Shown piece by piece: positions 18,042 to 26,686 of a stretch of DNA of 64,000 bases. Each line of letters begins with the position of its first letter. Position 1 is the stretch's first letter. A model generated the notes under the pieces. That model was not told the origin of the DNA and made no database searches. It saw only the letters and a program-made list of their open reading frames with translations. Position numbers and translations under genes: made by a program. Source of the stretch: Gemmatimonadota bacterium (lineage in GTDB: Bacteria > Gemmatimonadota > Gemmatimonadetes > Palauibacterales > Palauibacteraceae); the NCBI GenBank assembly GCA_029262175.1, contig JAJCZV010000018.1, forward strand, positions 1-64,000, read 5' to 3'.

Positions 18042-19396
18042 CCTCCCCCCGCTCGATCTCCCCGGCCGAAAGCGACCGTCTCCTCGCCGGCCTGTCCGCT
18101 CCGCTCGAGGCGCACGACCGGCGGTATCCCGGCGATCGTGCCGACCGACAGCCGGCGCACACCGTCTATGGGGGCGCACAACTGTTCAAGCGTGACGCGG
18201 CGACCAAACTCGGACAGATCGCAATGCGAGCGCTCGACGAGTACGCGCCGACCGCAGAACAATTGGCCGAAGCGCTTCAGTTACTCGATACAGATCTAAC
18301 CGAGGTTCACGCGCGGGTGCGAGCAAAGCTCGAACGCGAACCGGTCGAGGACTTTCGCATCGACTTCGAAGATGGGTTTGGCTTTCGACCGGACCCGGAA
18401 GAAGATGCGGCGGCGGTTCGCGCCGCGGAGGAAACGGCGGCGGGGATGGAGGCCGGATCGCTGCCTCCGTTCATCGGCATCCGGATCAAACCTCTGTCTC
18501 ACGAATCGGCGTCGCGATCCATCCGAACGCTCGACCTCTATCTCACGGCGCTCACGCGTGCCTCCGGCCGACGACTGCCGCCCGGGTTTGTGGTCACGCT
18601 TCCGAAAGTGGTCCGCGCCGAGCAGGTCACGACATTGGTCCGCGCCTTCGAGAGCCTCGAGGGCTCGCTGTCGTTGGCCGACGGTGCGCTGCAGCTCGAG
18701 ATCATGGTGGAGACCCCTCAGTCGATCATCGCGAGCGACGGACGCTCCCCCCTTCCCGACTTTGTCGCGGCGGGAGAAGGCCGGTGCACCGGCGCCCATT
18801 TTGGCGTGTACGACTACACGGCCAGTACCTCTATCACGGCCGAGTACCAGACGATGCAGCACGCGATCTGCGACTTGGCGCGGCAGGTCATGCTGGTTTC
18901 GCTGGCGCAGACCGGTGTTCAGCTCTCCGATGGGGCAACCAATCAATTGCCAGTCCCGCGTCATCGGGCTGGCAGCGGGGAAACCCTTTCGGACGCTCAG
19001 ATCGAAGCGAACCGCGGCGCTGTGCATGGCGCTTGGCGAACCCACTACGGAGATGTTCGACACTCCCTGATCAACGGCTTCTATCAAGGGTGGGATCTCC
19101 ACCCTGCCCAGCTCGTCACGAGATACACCGCGTTGTACGCGTTTTTTCTCGAGAGTTTGGACTCCGCTGCGGAGCGCTTGAACCGTTTCGTGGGTCAGGC
19201 GGCGCAGGCCACGTTGACCGGAGACGTGTTTGATGACGCGGCGACCGGACAAGGTCTGTTGACCTATTTTCTTCGGGGACTCTCGTGCGGGGCGCTCACC
19301 GAGGCGGAGGCGCTCCGAACCGGGCTGTCGCTCGACGAGCTCCGGACCCGCTCCTTCCTCCGAATCCTCGAGGGCCGTCGGACGGCAGCGGATTGA
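18038..19396 (+). CDS. DUF6986 protein, HpcH/HpaI aldolase / malyl-CoA lyase-like fold
   Basis: 452 residues, starting at a GTGA overlap with the XDH subunit. Motifs such as FRIDFEDGFG, the LPKVVRAEQV strand, LEIMVETPQSI and the GAHFGVYDYTAS segment match TIM-barrel enzymes of the HpcH/HpaI-citrate lyase beta superfamily, with acidic metal ligands (IDFEDG, MVETP). The family, known as DUF6986 and sometimes mislabelled phosphoenolpyruvate kinase, has no established reaction to my knowledge. Members recur beside allantoin/urate genes. Related enzymes make or break C-C bonds with glyoxylate or oxaloacetate. Glyoxylate is the expected end product of this pathway, so a glyoxylate- or ureidoglycolate-handling role is an inference. 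Confidence 0.8.
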   Translation: MTSPRSISPAESDRLLAGLSAPLEAHDRRYPGDRADRQPAHTVYGGAQLFKRDAATKLGQIAMRALDEYAPTAEQLAEALQLLDTDLTEVHARVRAKLEREPVEDFRIDFEDGFGFRPDPEEDAAAVRAAEETAAGMEAGSLPPFIGIRIKPLSHESASRSIRTLDLYLTALTRASGRRLPPGFVVTLPKVVRAEQVTTLVRAFESLEGSLSLADGALQLEIMVETPQSIIASDGRSPLPDFVAAGEGRCTGAHFGVYDYTASTSITAEYQTMQHAICDLARQVMLVSLAQTGVQLSDGATNQLPVPRHRAGSGETLSDAQIEANRGAVHGAWRTHYGDVRHSLINGFYQGWDLHPAQLVTRYTALYAFFLESLDSAAERLNRFVGQAAQATLTGDVFDDAATGQGLLTYFLRGLSCGALTEAEALRTGLSLDELRTRSFLRILEGRRTAAD

Positions 19397-20370
19397 TCGG
19401 CGCTTGGGTCGCCGGCGGATCGATCGCCGTACGCGACGACTTGGAGAACCCGCGGCCTCGCGAGGGCGACGCCCTGATTCGAGTGCACGTGGCTGGGATC
19501 TGCGGGACCGACCTCGGGCTCTTGCGAGGGTATGCGTCGTTCGAGGGGATCCCCGGACACGAGTTTGTGGGGACGGTGGAGGAGGGTCCCTCCTCTTGGG
19601 TGGGCGCCCGGGTCGTGTGCGAAATCAACGTGACCTGCGACAGCTACGAGGCCGCCGAGGCGCGATGCCCGCAGTGCTCGGCCGGACGATCCGCGCATTG
19701 TACGAGACGCGAAGTGTTGGGGATCCGAGGCCGCGATGGCGCCTTCGCCGAGTGGGTGACCGCGCCGATCCGCAATCTCCACCGCGTCCCCGACGACGTC
19801 AGCGATGAGACCGCGGTGTTCGTCGAACCGCTCGCCGCGGCGCTACGGATTCAAGAGCAGCTCGGCCTCGACGGACGCGAACGAGTTCTGGTCGTCGGAC
19901 CGGGTCGGCTCGGGCAACTCGTGGCGCGCTCGCTCGTCGCGAAGGTTTCTTGTCTTGAAGTGACCGGCAGATCCGACGGCGCCCGCGCGCGATCGAAGGC
20001 GGCCGGCATCGCGACGCGAAACTTCGATGAGGTTCGTGGTGGCGCGTACGACGTCGTCGTCGAATGCACGGGACATCCCGACGGCTTCGAGGTCGCCCGA
20101 GCGTCGACTCGCGCCGGGGGAACGATTGTCGTTAAGAGCACGTATAACAACGTGTTACCTGTTGATATATCAAGTCTCGTAGTAGACGAAATCCACCTCG
20201 TCGGATCGAGGTGCGGCCCCTTCCCGGCAGCGCTCGCGGCCCTAGAAGAGGGCCGCATCCAGGTGCTCGATCTCATCACGGATCGGTTCGCCTTGAGCGA
20301 TGCCCGCGCGGCATTCAAGCGTGCCGGAACCTCTGGGGCCGGGAAGGTCCTGCTCTCCCCGACCGCCTGA
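19393..20370 (+). CDS. Zinc-type medium-chain dehydrogenase (MDR family)
   Basis: 325 residues from TTG at 19393, which overlaps the previous stop (TTGA); this gives an N-terminus MIGAWVAGGSIAVRDDL typical of MDR enzymes. It has CGTDLGLLRG (catalytic zinc Cys), PGHEFVG, the structural-zinc region with CPQC and HC spaced Cys, and a Rossmann segment VLVVGPGRLGQLVA. It should oxidise a secondary alcohol or polyol with NAD(P)+. Its position as last gene of the XDH operon suggests a substrate in the purine pathway, such as ureidoglycolate or a glyoxylate-derived product, but this is inference. Confidence 0.8.
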   Translation: MIGAWVAGGSIAVRDDLENPRPREGDALIRVHVAGICGTDLGLLRGYASFEGIPGHEFVGTVEEGPSSWVGARVVCEINVTCDSYEAAEARCPQCSAGRSAHCTRREVLGIRGRDGAFAEWVTAPIRNLHRVPDDVSDETAVFVEPLAAALRIQEQLGLDGRERVLVVGPGRLGQLVARSLVAKVSCLEVTGRSDGARARSKAAGIATRNFDEVRGGAYDVVVECTGHPDGFEVARASTRAGGTIVVKSTYNNVLPVDISSLVVDEIHLVGSRCGPFPAALAALEEGRIQVLDLITDRFALSDARAAFKRAGTSGAGKVLLSPTA

Positions 20371-20425
20371 GCACCCCAGTTCCGCGTGCGCACCGTCCGG
20401 GTCGCGAGGAGTTTTCGATCTGTCC

Positions 20426-20869
20426 TCAAAACTCCGTAAAGTCCCAGCTCGCCTCGCACGCATCGAAAAGAGGTGGGTGCTCGACCGTCGCGAGCAAATC
20501 GTGGAGCATCTCGTGCTTGACGAGGCGACGGCTGTTGACGAACGCGGGCGCGAGGCTGATGTCGTGTGGTCGCTCCCACATCCCATTGCAGGAGAACCCG
20601 CGGCCGCAGGGGAACTGTGAGTCGCCAGCGCTCAGCGGTGAGACCACCTCGAAGAATCGGAGCCGGTTGTAGTCCGCGGTAGCGCCGCTGCAACTCTGCA
20701 GTTCATTCCACCAAGCTCGATAGGCCAGGTCAGGTAAGATCTGCTTTCGAACGAGCTCGGGTTCGGCCAGCGCTTGTGGGTCCAGAAACGGAGAACCCTC
20801 GCAGGCGGCGCTGAAGGCGCAAACGCCGACGATCAGCCCCCGCACCGTGCGAGTCACGGCTGGACTCAT
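20426..20869 (-). CDS. Small lipoprotein with HExxH zincin motif
   Basis: 147 residues from ATG at 20869, overlapping the PuuD stop by ATGA. The N-terminus has a hydrophobic stretch ending FSAAC, a lipobox, so it is predicted to be a lipoprotein. Near the C-terminus is VKHEMLHDLL, an HEMLH (HExxH) motif of zinc metallopeptidases, and Cys residues occur in CGRGFSC. The protein is short for a peptidase and resembles zincin-like 'Gly-zipper' lipoproteins; activity is unproven. It is last in the urate/allantoin operon, with no obvious purine function. Confidence 0.7.
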   Translation of the reverse strand: MSPAVTRTVRGLIVGVCAFSAACEGSPFLDPQALAEPELVRKQILPDLAYRAWWNELQSCSGATADYNRLRFFEVVSPLSAGDSQFPCGRGFSCNGMWERPHDISLAPAFVNSRRLVKHEMLHDLLATVEHPPLFDACEASWDFTEF

Positions 20870-22062
20870 TGCGGTGGCTCTCCCGAGTCGATCCATGCGC
20901 CCAGCATGCCCCGCTCCTCGTCCGTCATATTGGTGAGGTTCCCCAACGGCATGATCCTCGTCTCCACGGCCACCGCTCGAATCCGAGACCGGAGCGCCTC
21001 GACCTGCGCTCGGGTCTCCAGCAGGATCCCTCCGGGTGCGGCCGCGAAAAGCTGGTTCGCGGGTTCCGCTGCGTGACACACCACGCAGCGAGCCAACAAA
21101 ATCCCCTCGACCTGAGCGAACTCGACCGGCTCGGTCGAGATCCGGGCCCCCGCCCTTCCCCGCCCGTCGGTGCCCGAAGCGACCACCGCCACCGCCAACA
21201 ACCCGAGGGCGGCCGCGGGGAAAAGCCACGCGGGGGAGCGGCCCGAGTTGCGGACGTTGAATCCGTGACGGGTCACACCCCCTACCACAAAGAGTCCGAG
21301 CAAGATCGCCCAACCCCACGGGTGACCGTACGTAAACGGGTAGTGTGCACTGATCATGACGAAAAGGACGGGGAGCGTGAAGTAGTTGTTGTGACGCGAT
21401 CGCATGGCCGCGCGAGCCCCTTCGGCCGGATCGGGGTCGCGACCTTCCTTGACCGCTTGTACGAGCTCGACATGCGCCGGGATAATCACGAAGAACACGT
21501 TCGCGGCCATGATCGTCCCCAGCAGTGCGCCGACGTGCATGTAGGCGCCCCGAGCGCTGAACAACTGGAACAGCCCGTAGGAAACGCCACCAATCAAGAC
21601 AAGTCCGAGCAATGTGAAGGGACCGCTTCGCTTGGACAGCGAGGACTTACACAGCTGGTCGTACACGATCCACCCCACGCACAGGGTGCCCAGCGCGATC
21701 GCGATACCCAACGGTGGCGAAAGCGCGGCGACGCCGGGGTCCAAGAGATAGATCTCCGCACCCAAGTAGTAGACGAGGATCAAGAGCCCGAACCCGCTCA
21801 TCCACGTGAGGTAGGCTTCCCATTTGAACCAATGCAGGCGAGATAGCGTCCCGACCGGCACGGCCCGGTACTTCATGGCGCGGTAGAACGCACCACCGTG
21901 TACGGACCAGAGCTCGCCCTCGAGGTGCGGCTCTCGAGTCTCCGGTTCGGCGAGCTGATCGTTCAGCCAATTGAAGTAGAAAGATGCTCCGATCCAGGCC
22001 ACGCCCGCGATGACGTGGACCCAACGAACCACCAACTCGAGCCAGTCGAGCACGAGCATCAA
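20866..22062 (-). CDS. puuD: Urate hydroxylase PuuD with fused cytochrome c domain
   Basis: 398 residues. The first about 300 form a multi-helix membrane domain of the PuuD/urate oxidase N-terminal family (WVHVIAGVAWIGASFYFNWL; TWMSGFGLLILVYY; NNYFTLPVLFVMISAHYPF). The C-terminal about 80 form a cytochrome c domain with CVVCHAAEP (CxxCH) and a distal Met (RIMPLGN). It oxidises urate to 5-hydroxyisourate and passes electrons to the respiratory chain instead of making H2O2. It follows HIU hydrolase in the operon, the next enzyme of the pathway, and overlaps the downstream lipoprotein gene by 4 nt. Confidence 0.92.
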   Translation of the reverse strand: MMLVLDWLELVVRWVHVIAGVAWIGASFYFNWLNDQLAEPETREPHLEGELWSVHGGAFYRAMKYRAVPVGTLSRLHWFKWEAYLTWMSGFGLLILVYYLGAEIYLLDPGVAALSPPLGIAIALGTLCVGWIVYDQLCKSSLSKRSGPFTLLGLVLIGGVSYGLFQLFSARGAYMHVGALLGTIMAANVFFVIIPAHVELVQAVKEGRDPDPAEGARAAMRSRHNNYFTLPVLFVMISAHYPFTYGHPWGWAILLGLFVVGGVTRHGFNVRNSGRSPAWLFPAAALGLLAVAVVASGTDGRGRAGARISTEPVEFAQVEGILLARCVVCHAAEPANQLFAAAPGGILLETRAQVEALRSRIRAVAVETRIMPLGNLTNMTDEERGMLGAWIDSGEPPQ

Positions 22063-22101
22063 GGCTGGGGCGCCTGGCGAGAACCCGATGACCGCACGAG
22101 T

Positions 22102-22440
22102 TCAGCTACCGCGATAGGTCGTATAACCGAACGGACTGACGAGTAGCGGCACGTGGTAGTGCTCCGCTCGATCGCGGACAACGAACGACAATCGAACCGT
22201 CGGGAAAAACGCGTCGATGTCAGCGCCAGAGAAGTAGTCGGCCAACTCGAAACCGAGACGGTACCGACCCTCAACGAGATCGGAGTCTGGCACGAGGTCC
22301 GAGGCGCGGCCATCCGGATCGGTCGCCACGACCGCAAGCATCGTCCACTCGTCGGCCTCGGTCAGAACTTCGAGGGTGACCGGCACCCCGGCGGCCGGTC
22401 GACCCGCCGCAGTGTCCAAGACGTGCGTCGAAATCCCCAT
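22102..22440 (-). CDS. hiuH: 5-hydroxyisourate hydrolase (transthyretin-related)
   Basis: 112 residues, the usual family length. It begins with STHVLDTAAGRPA, whose His is an active-site residue, contains HYHVPLLVSPFGYTTY, and ends in the diagnostic YRGS tetrapeptide. It hydrolyses 5-hydroxyisourate to OHCU. It lies between OHCU decarboxylase upstream and PuuD downstream, so three consecutive steps of the urate pathway are encoded together. Confidence 0.95.
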   Translation of the reverse strand: MGISTHVLDTAAGRPAAGVPVTLEVLTEADEWTMLAVVATDPDGRASDLVPDSDLVEGRYRLGFELADYFSGADIDAFFPTVRLSFVVRDRAEHYHVPLLVSPFGYTTYRGS

Positions 22441-22453
22441 CGATTCTCCGTCC

Positions 22454-22948
22454 TCAGTCTATGTCGGCGATTCTGTCGAGTCGAATCGCGGTGATCTTCT
22501 CGTGCTCTCGTGCGGCGACATCGAGTTCTTCTGCGCGCTGATGCGACAGTCGGGATTGGAGCGCCTCCAGCATCTCCTCCGCCGTGAGCCCAGAGGCGCA
22601 GATCAGAAAGATGAAACCAAACCGTTCCTCGTACTCTTGATTTCCGTGCACCAAGGCTTCGAGTACATGCGGCGGCGCGCCGACTGCGCCGGCCTGTTCT
22701 TGCCGTGACCAGCGTTCACGAACATCGGTCGCCCCGATCCTGGGGTGCGCCTCGAATGCCTCGAGCCAATCGGACCGGTCAAGCTTGCGCCACTCGGTTC
22801 TAGCGGCGAGTTGGAGCGCATCTCGATCGGCGAACGGACGGCAATCGAGCATCGAATCCACCCAACGGCGCGATGCGCAACAGCGACGAAGCGCGTCGGT
22901 TGCGGCTTCCGTCGACGCCGAATTCAAATAGATCGTGCCGTCGATCAC
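22454..22948 (-). CDS. uraD: 2-oxo-4-hydroxy-4-carboxy-5-ureidoimidazoline (OHCU) decarboxylase
   Basis: 164 residues, normal length. Motifs include the conserved HPRIG (active-site His) and the downstream NQEYEERFGFIFLICASG segment characteristic of UraD. It decarboxylates OHCU to S-allantoin. The ATG at 22948 overlaps the allantoicase stop (ATGA), so translation is coupled. Confidence 0.93.
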   Translation of the reverse strand: MIDGTIYLNSASTEAATDALRRCCASRRWVDSMLDCRPFADRDALQLAARTEWRKLDRSDWLEAFEAHPRIGATDVRERWSRQEQAGAVGAPPHVLEALVHGNQEYEERFGFIFLICASGLTAEEMLEALQSRLSHQRAEELDVAAREHEKITAIRLDRIADID

Positions 22949-23958
22949 GACGGATCGACGGGTCGGCCAAAAACGCGCAGTCGGGCCACGCCGCCATCAG
23001 GAAAAATGTTCAAACGGACGTGTGTCGCAACACCGCGCTCTTCTAATTCAGATACCCATTGATGCGTGGCGTGCGGTCGCAACTTCGTTTGGGGGAGCAG
23101 CGGTTGCCATTCCGCGTCTGTCGGTCTCCAGTTCGCCGCGTCAGGCCCCAGGTCGCAGAAGTCGAGCGACGCGGCGTCCGGGAAGTTTCCTTTGTAGTGA
23201 TCCGTCTCCAGTCGTACTGCGTCGATCGAACCTCGGCAGCCAAGTTGAACGATGGCCCAGTCGTGTCCGGGGCCACGCCGTCGGCGAGTCTCCCAGCCTT
23301 GACCCATGTGAGTCGACGGGTTGGGAAGCAGGAGGTGCTGCGGTTGGCCGAACGTGGCGTCACTCGACTCGAGAACGAGCCCGCCCTGTGTCAGCCCCGC
23401 AAGATCGAGGGGTTCAGAGAGCTTGCCGAGGGCCGCCCAATCCGGCTTCACAGTGCCCAAGAGTCGGAGCCGGGCCACGCCGCCGTCGGGAAAGATCGTC
23501 AGTTTGACATGCGTCACCGTGGGGCCCGACGTCGCGTCGAACTCGTGGTGCGCGTCCGGACCGAGCGGGGTCTCTGGCAAGAGCTCGACCCAATCCTCGC
23601 GACGTAGAAGATCCTCTCCCTTGCTGTCCGCCGGGGCGCTCAAACCGTGGAGCGTAAACGCCTCGGGCTGGTTCCCCTTGAAATGCGTGGTGTCGATCCC
23701 CACCCGCCGCACGACGCCGGGCGCTCCAAGGGCGATCATGCAGAAATCGTTGCCGGGCTTTCTGCGACGGCGGCTTTCCCACCCGTCCATCCATTTGCCC
23801 AGGTCGGTGTATTCGCCCTCTCGCCATTCGGCCGGTTCGGCTTTGAGCATGTTGTCCGCGGCCGCGAAGAACTCATCGTTTACGAAAACGACCCGCGCCC
23901 CGACCGCCTCGGCGACCAAATTCACGAGCGTCGGAGGCGTCGCCTCGTCGGCCGTCAT
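22945..23958 (-). CDS. alc: Allantoicase
   Basis: 337 residues from ATG at 23958, which overlaps the allantoinase stop (ATGA); GTG 23967 is 3 codons upstream. It contains the two tandem allantoicase repeats: MDGWESRRRR with FKGNQPEAF in the first and GQGWETRRRR with YKGNFPDAASL in the second, each ending in FPDGGVARLR. It hydrolyses allantoate to ureidoglycolate plus urea. No ureidoglycolate lyase, ureidoglycolate dehydrogenase or urease gene is recognised in the window, so the fate of its products is open. Confidence 0.93.
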   Translation of the reverse strand: MTADEATPPTLVNLVAEAVGARVVFVNDEFFAAADNMLKAEPAEWREGEYTDLGKWMDGWESRRRRKPGNDFCMIALGAPGVVRRVGIDTTHFKGNQPEAFTLHGLSAPADSKGEDLLRREDWVELLPETPLGPDAHHEFDATSGPTVTHVKLTIFPDGGVARLRLLGTVKPDWAALGKLSEPLDLAGLTQGGLVLESSDATFGQPQHLLLPNPSTHMGQGWETRRRRGPGHDWAIVQLGCRGSIDAVRLETDHYKGNFPDAASLDFCDLGPDAANWRPTDAEWQPLLPQTKLRPHATHQWVSELEERGVATHVRLNIFPDGGVARLRVFGRPVDPS

Positions 23959-25373
23959 CGCAGCCACGTGCCCGTACCCGAAACATCTTCACGGAACGAC
24001 GCGGCTTTGTCGAAGCTCGGATGTGCGTACACGAGTCGTCCTCTCGAAAGCGTTGCCTTGACCATTCCAACCATCGCCCTGCCAAGGTAAGGAGTGGCGG
24101 GGTGGCGGAACGCAATGTGTTCGACATCGAGAACAAACTCGGTGTCGGGATCGAAGATCGCGAGATCCGCGTCGGCGCCGACTCGAAGCGACCCCTTGGA
24201 GGCGTCGAGACCGGCGAGTGCGGCCGGCCCCCCGCTCAGCCAACGAGCGATATCCTCGAGGCGGCCGCCACGGCTCCGGCTCTCCGTCCAGACGACGGAG
24301 AGCGCCAGCCCCAGCGAAGCGATGCCACCCCACGCGCTGAAGAACCCGCAGCCGCTCTTGAGTGCGGGGGGAGAGGGGCTGTGGTCGGTCGCCACGAAGT
24401 CGATCGAGCCGTCCGCGAGCCCGTCCCACAATGCGCGCCGATCCGCGTCGTCTCGGATCGGGGGTGCGCACTTGTATTCCACCGCCCCGTCCGGGATCTC
24501 GTTCGCGTCAAAGGTCAGGTAGTGGGGACACGTCTCAGCGGTCAGAGGAGCGCCGGCGGTTTTTGCCGCTCGAACGCGAGCCAAAGCCGAAGCCCCCGCG
24601 ACATGTACGATGTGTACACGACATCCAGAGCTCAACGAGAGCTCGGCGATGAGATCGATGGCCGCCGCCTCGGCCTCGGGGGGCCGACTCTCGACCCACG
24701 ACCGGTATTCGTTCGTGTCCGCTCCATTCCCCAGTCGATGACGCACGACTCGCGTAGCGGCAGCTACGATGTCGGGCGCTTCTGCGTGGACGAGCAGCGG
24801 GGCGTCCAACTCGGCCAGCCGGGGCATCGCCCTTGTCAGAAACGCCCGATCGACGGGGCCGAACTCCGGGATCCCCGAATCCACCAGGAACACCTTGAAC
24901 CCGCGTGCACCTGCCTCCCACACCTGTTCGATCTCCGAAAGATTCGTGGGGACGAGGCCTGCCCAGAACCCGTAGTCGACGCAACAGGTCTTCGCCGCGG
25001 CCCGCCGCTTCGCTTCCAAGGCCCGCGCCGTGACCGTGACCGGGTCGCTGTTGAGCGGCATGTCCATCAGCGTCGTCACGCCTCCCGATGCGGCGGCTCG
25101 ACTCGCCGTTTCGAACCCTTCCCAGTCGGTTCGGCCCGGCTCATTGATGTGGACGTGGGTGTCTACGAGCCCTGGCAGGATGACGAGATCCCCCAGATCG
25201 ACCGCGCCGGGACCGGCGTCGTAGGATTCGACCGCGCCGATTCGGCCAGCCTCGATCGTCAGCGTTGCCGGCGCCACGCCCTCCGCGAGCACGACCCGGC
25301 GACTGCGGAGCTGCAGCGGCTCGCCGTGCGCGACCTCAGTCAGAGATCGCGATACTGCGAGTGCGGACGCCAC
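23955..25373 (-). CDS. allB: Allantoinase
   Basis: A cyclic amidohydrolase: GLVDTHVHINEPGRTDWEGF region (zinc-binding HxH), the carboxylated-Lys segment GFKVFLVDSG, LLVHAEAPD, ETCPHYLTFD and the late VATDHSPS motif. It opens the hydantoin ring of allantoin to allantoate. The start is uncertain: GTG 25373 gives about 472 residues, while ATG 25412 and ATG 25448 extend further into the upstream gene. Every canonical start overlaps the end of the upstream lipoprotein gene, by at least 38 nt, so translational coupling is likely. Confidence 0.9.
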   Translation of the reverse strand: MASALAVSRSLTEVAHGEPLQLRSRRVVLAEGVAPATLTIEAGRIGAVESYDAGPGAVDLGDLVILPGLVDTHVHINEPGRTDWEGFETASRAAASGGVTTLMDMPLNSDPVTVTARALEAKRRAAAKTCCVDYGFWAGLVPTNLSEIEQVWEAGARGFKVFLVDSGIPEFGPVDRAFLTRAMPRLAELDAPLLVHAEAPDIVAAATRVVRHRLGNGADTNEYRSWVESRPPEAEAAAIDLIAELSLSSGCRVHIVHVAGASALARVRAAKTAGAPLTAETCPHYLTFDANEIPDGAVEYKCAPPIRDDADRRALWDGLADGSIDFVATDHSPSPPALKSGCGFFSAWGGIASLGLALSVVWTESRSRGGRLEDIARWLSGGPAALAGLDASKGSLRVGADADLAIFDPDTEFVLDVEHIAFRHPATPYLGRAMVGMVKATLSRGRLVYAHPSFDKAASFREDVSGTGTWLR

Positions 25374-26631
25374 CCGTCTCGCCCGGTAGCGTCCAAGCAA
25401 GGACCAACTCATCCGCGACACGAACCAAGCGGGGAAACCCGCTGGCACGCTCGCCCGATGTGTTTGACACCACGATCGGCGTTCCCATTTCGCCCGTCGC
25501 GGTCACCCGTCGCGCGAGGACGCGACCGGCCTCGTCAGAGGCTTCCAACCAGACCACGATCGCCGAACCATCGTCCAGCAGTTCGATGTCCAATCGTCCG
25601 AGCGGCACGCCTTCATCGATCCGAATGCGATCAGCAAACGTGGCGCCGCCGTCTTGCGAGAAAGCCACATACGCTTGGGGCTGGCCGCCGGCTCCGGTGT
25701 ACCACGCGGCGGCAAGGGCTTGGCCGTCCGCGCTGAGTTGGGGGCCGTTGACGGGGCACCCGGGGATCTCCCATTCGTCCTGCGACACGTGGGTGGGTTC
25801 GCTCCACGCTTCGCCGGCTCCGCGGACGACCGCGATGTCTCGGATCTCGTCCTCGCTCCGATCGCGGTAGGCGGCAACCAAGCCATCGCTGACCTGGGCG
25901 AGCGAGGTTTGACAGCACTCGCACGTCCGATCGTCTAGCAACACTTCGGGTCCGAGCGTCCCGTCGGGGGCCAGCGTACGGAACCGCGCGGACATCGCGC
26001 CGCGAATCCCACCCTCGTCGTGTCCCGAGCCCTCGCCTCCATAGGTCTCTGGAACCTGCATCGCCTGCCCATCCAGCCACGCGATGGCCGCGCCGTCGCC
26101 CCACGGCACCATCGACACGAAACCGTGCTCGGTGGGCGACTCGTCGTCGTGCACGCGGGCCGGTTCGGTCCAGGTCGCGCCATCGTCGGAAGACAACGAC
26201 ACCATGACGTGATACGCGTAAGTGGCATCGGCGGTTTTCTCGAGCCAGTGCGCCGCTACCGTGCCGTCGGACATTTCGACCGATGACGGAAAGTCCGCCC
26301 AATTAGCGAACAGATGGTCCGACGACCGGATCGTGCGGGGTTCCGACCAACCGGCCGCCTCTCGCACGGCAAACCGTACGGAAGTGTGGTCTCCCTCGCC
26401 GGCCTCGAGCCAGGTCAACAAGGCTCGCCCATCCGCGCCGACCGCCAGATTCGGGCTCTGCGTGCCAGGAGGCAGGGCCAGCTCGATCGCACCCAACTCG
26501 AGGACCGGCACGGGCGCGGCAGAGGGTTCGCAAGAAGCGCTGAGCAAAGCCACCAAGCCGATCACAAGAGGGCCTTGCAACCTGCTTAGCCGAGCGGACG
26601 ATTGGGCGAGTACTCGATCTTGGGTTTTCAT
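25336..26631 (-). CDS. Sialidase/BNR-like beta-propeller lipoprotein
   Basis: 431 residues from ATG at 26631. A signal sequence ending LLSASC gives a lipobox. The mature protein has repeated BNR/Asp-box-like segments (SLSSDDGATWTEPARV; FSQDGGATFADRIRI) of a six-bladed sialidase-type propeller. A Cys cluster, TCECCQT, recurs in this class and may bind metal or form disulfides. True sialidase catalytic residues are not evident, so the function is unknown. It leads the allantoinase operon and overlaps that gene, an odd partner for purine catabolism. Confidence 0.75.
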   Translation of the reverse strand: MKTQDRVLAQSSARLSRLQGPLVIGLVALLSASCEPSAAPVPVLELGAIELALPPGTQSPNLAVGADGRALLTWLEAGEGDHTSVRFAVREAAGWSEPRTIRSSDHLFANWADFPSSVEMSDGTVAAHWLEKTADATYAYHVMVSLSSDDGATWTEPARVHDDESPTEHGFVSMVPWGDGAAIAWLDGQAMQVPETYGGEGSGHDEGGIRGAMSARFRTLAPDGTLGPEVLLDDRTCECCQTSLAQVSDGLVAAYRDRSEDEIRDIAVVRGAGEAWSEPTHVSQDEWEIPGCPVNGPQLSADGQALAAAWYTGAGGQPQAYVAFSQDGGATFADRIRIDEGVPLGRLDIELLDDGSAIVVWLEASDEAGRVLARRVTATGEMGTPIVVSNTSGERASGFPRLVRVADELVLAWTLPGETGGVRTRSIAISD

Positions 26632-26686
26632 ACCCACAAAGATAAGGTCCGAACGCCTGGGGAACGAGCGCCCTCCCGTACAACCG

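Noticed and set aside
20408..20435. 8-bp AT-rich inverted repeat between the convergent dehydrogenase and lipoprotein genes as a terminator
   Set aside because: It overlaps the lipoprotein stop and lacks a T-tract; too weak to list.
24021..25736. 571-codon plus-strand frame over allantoinase
   Set aside because: Composition artefact; allantoinase zinc motifs are on the other strand.
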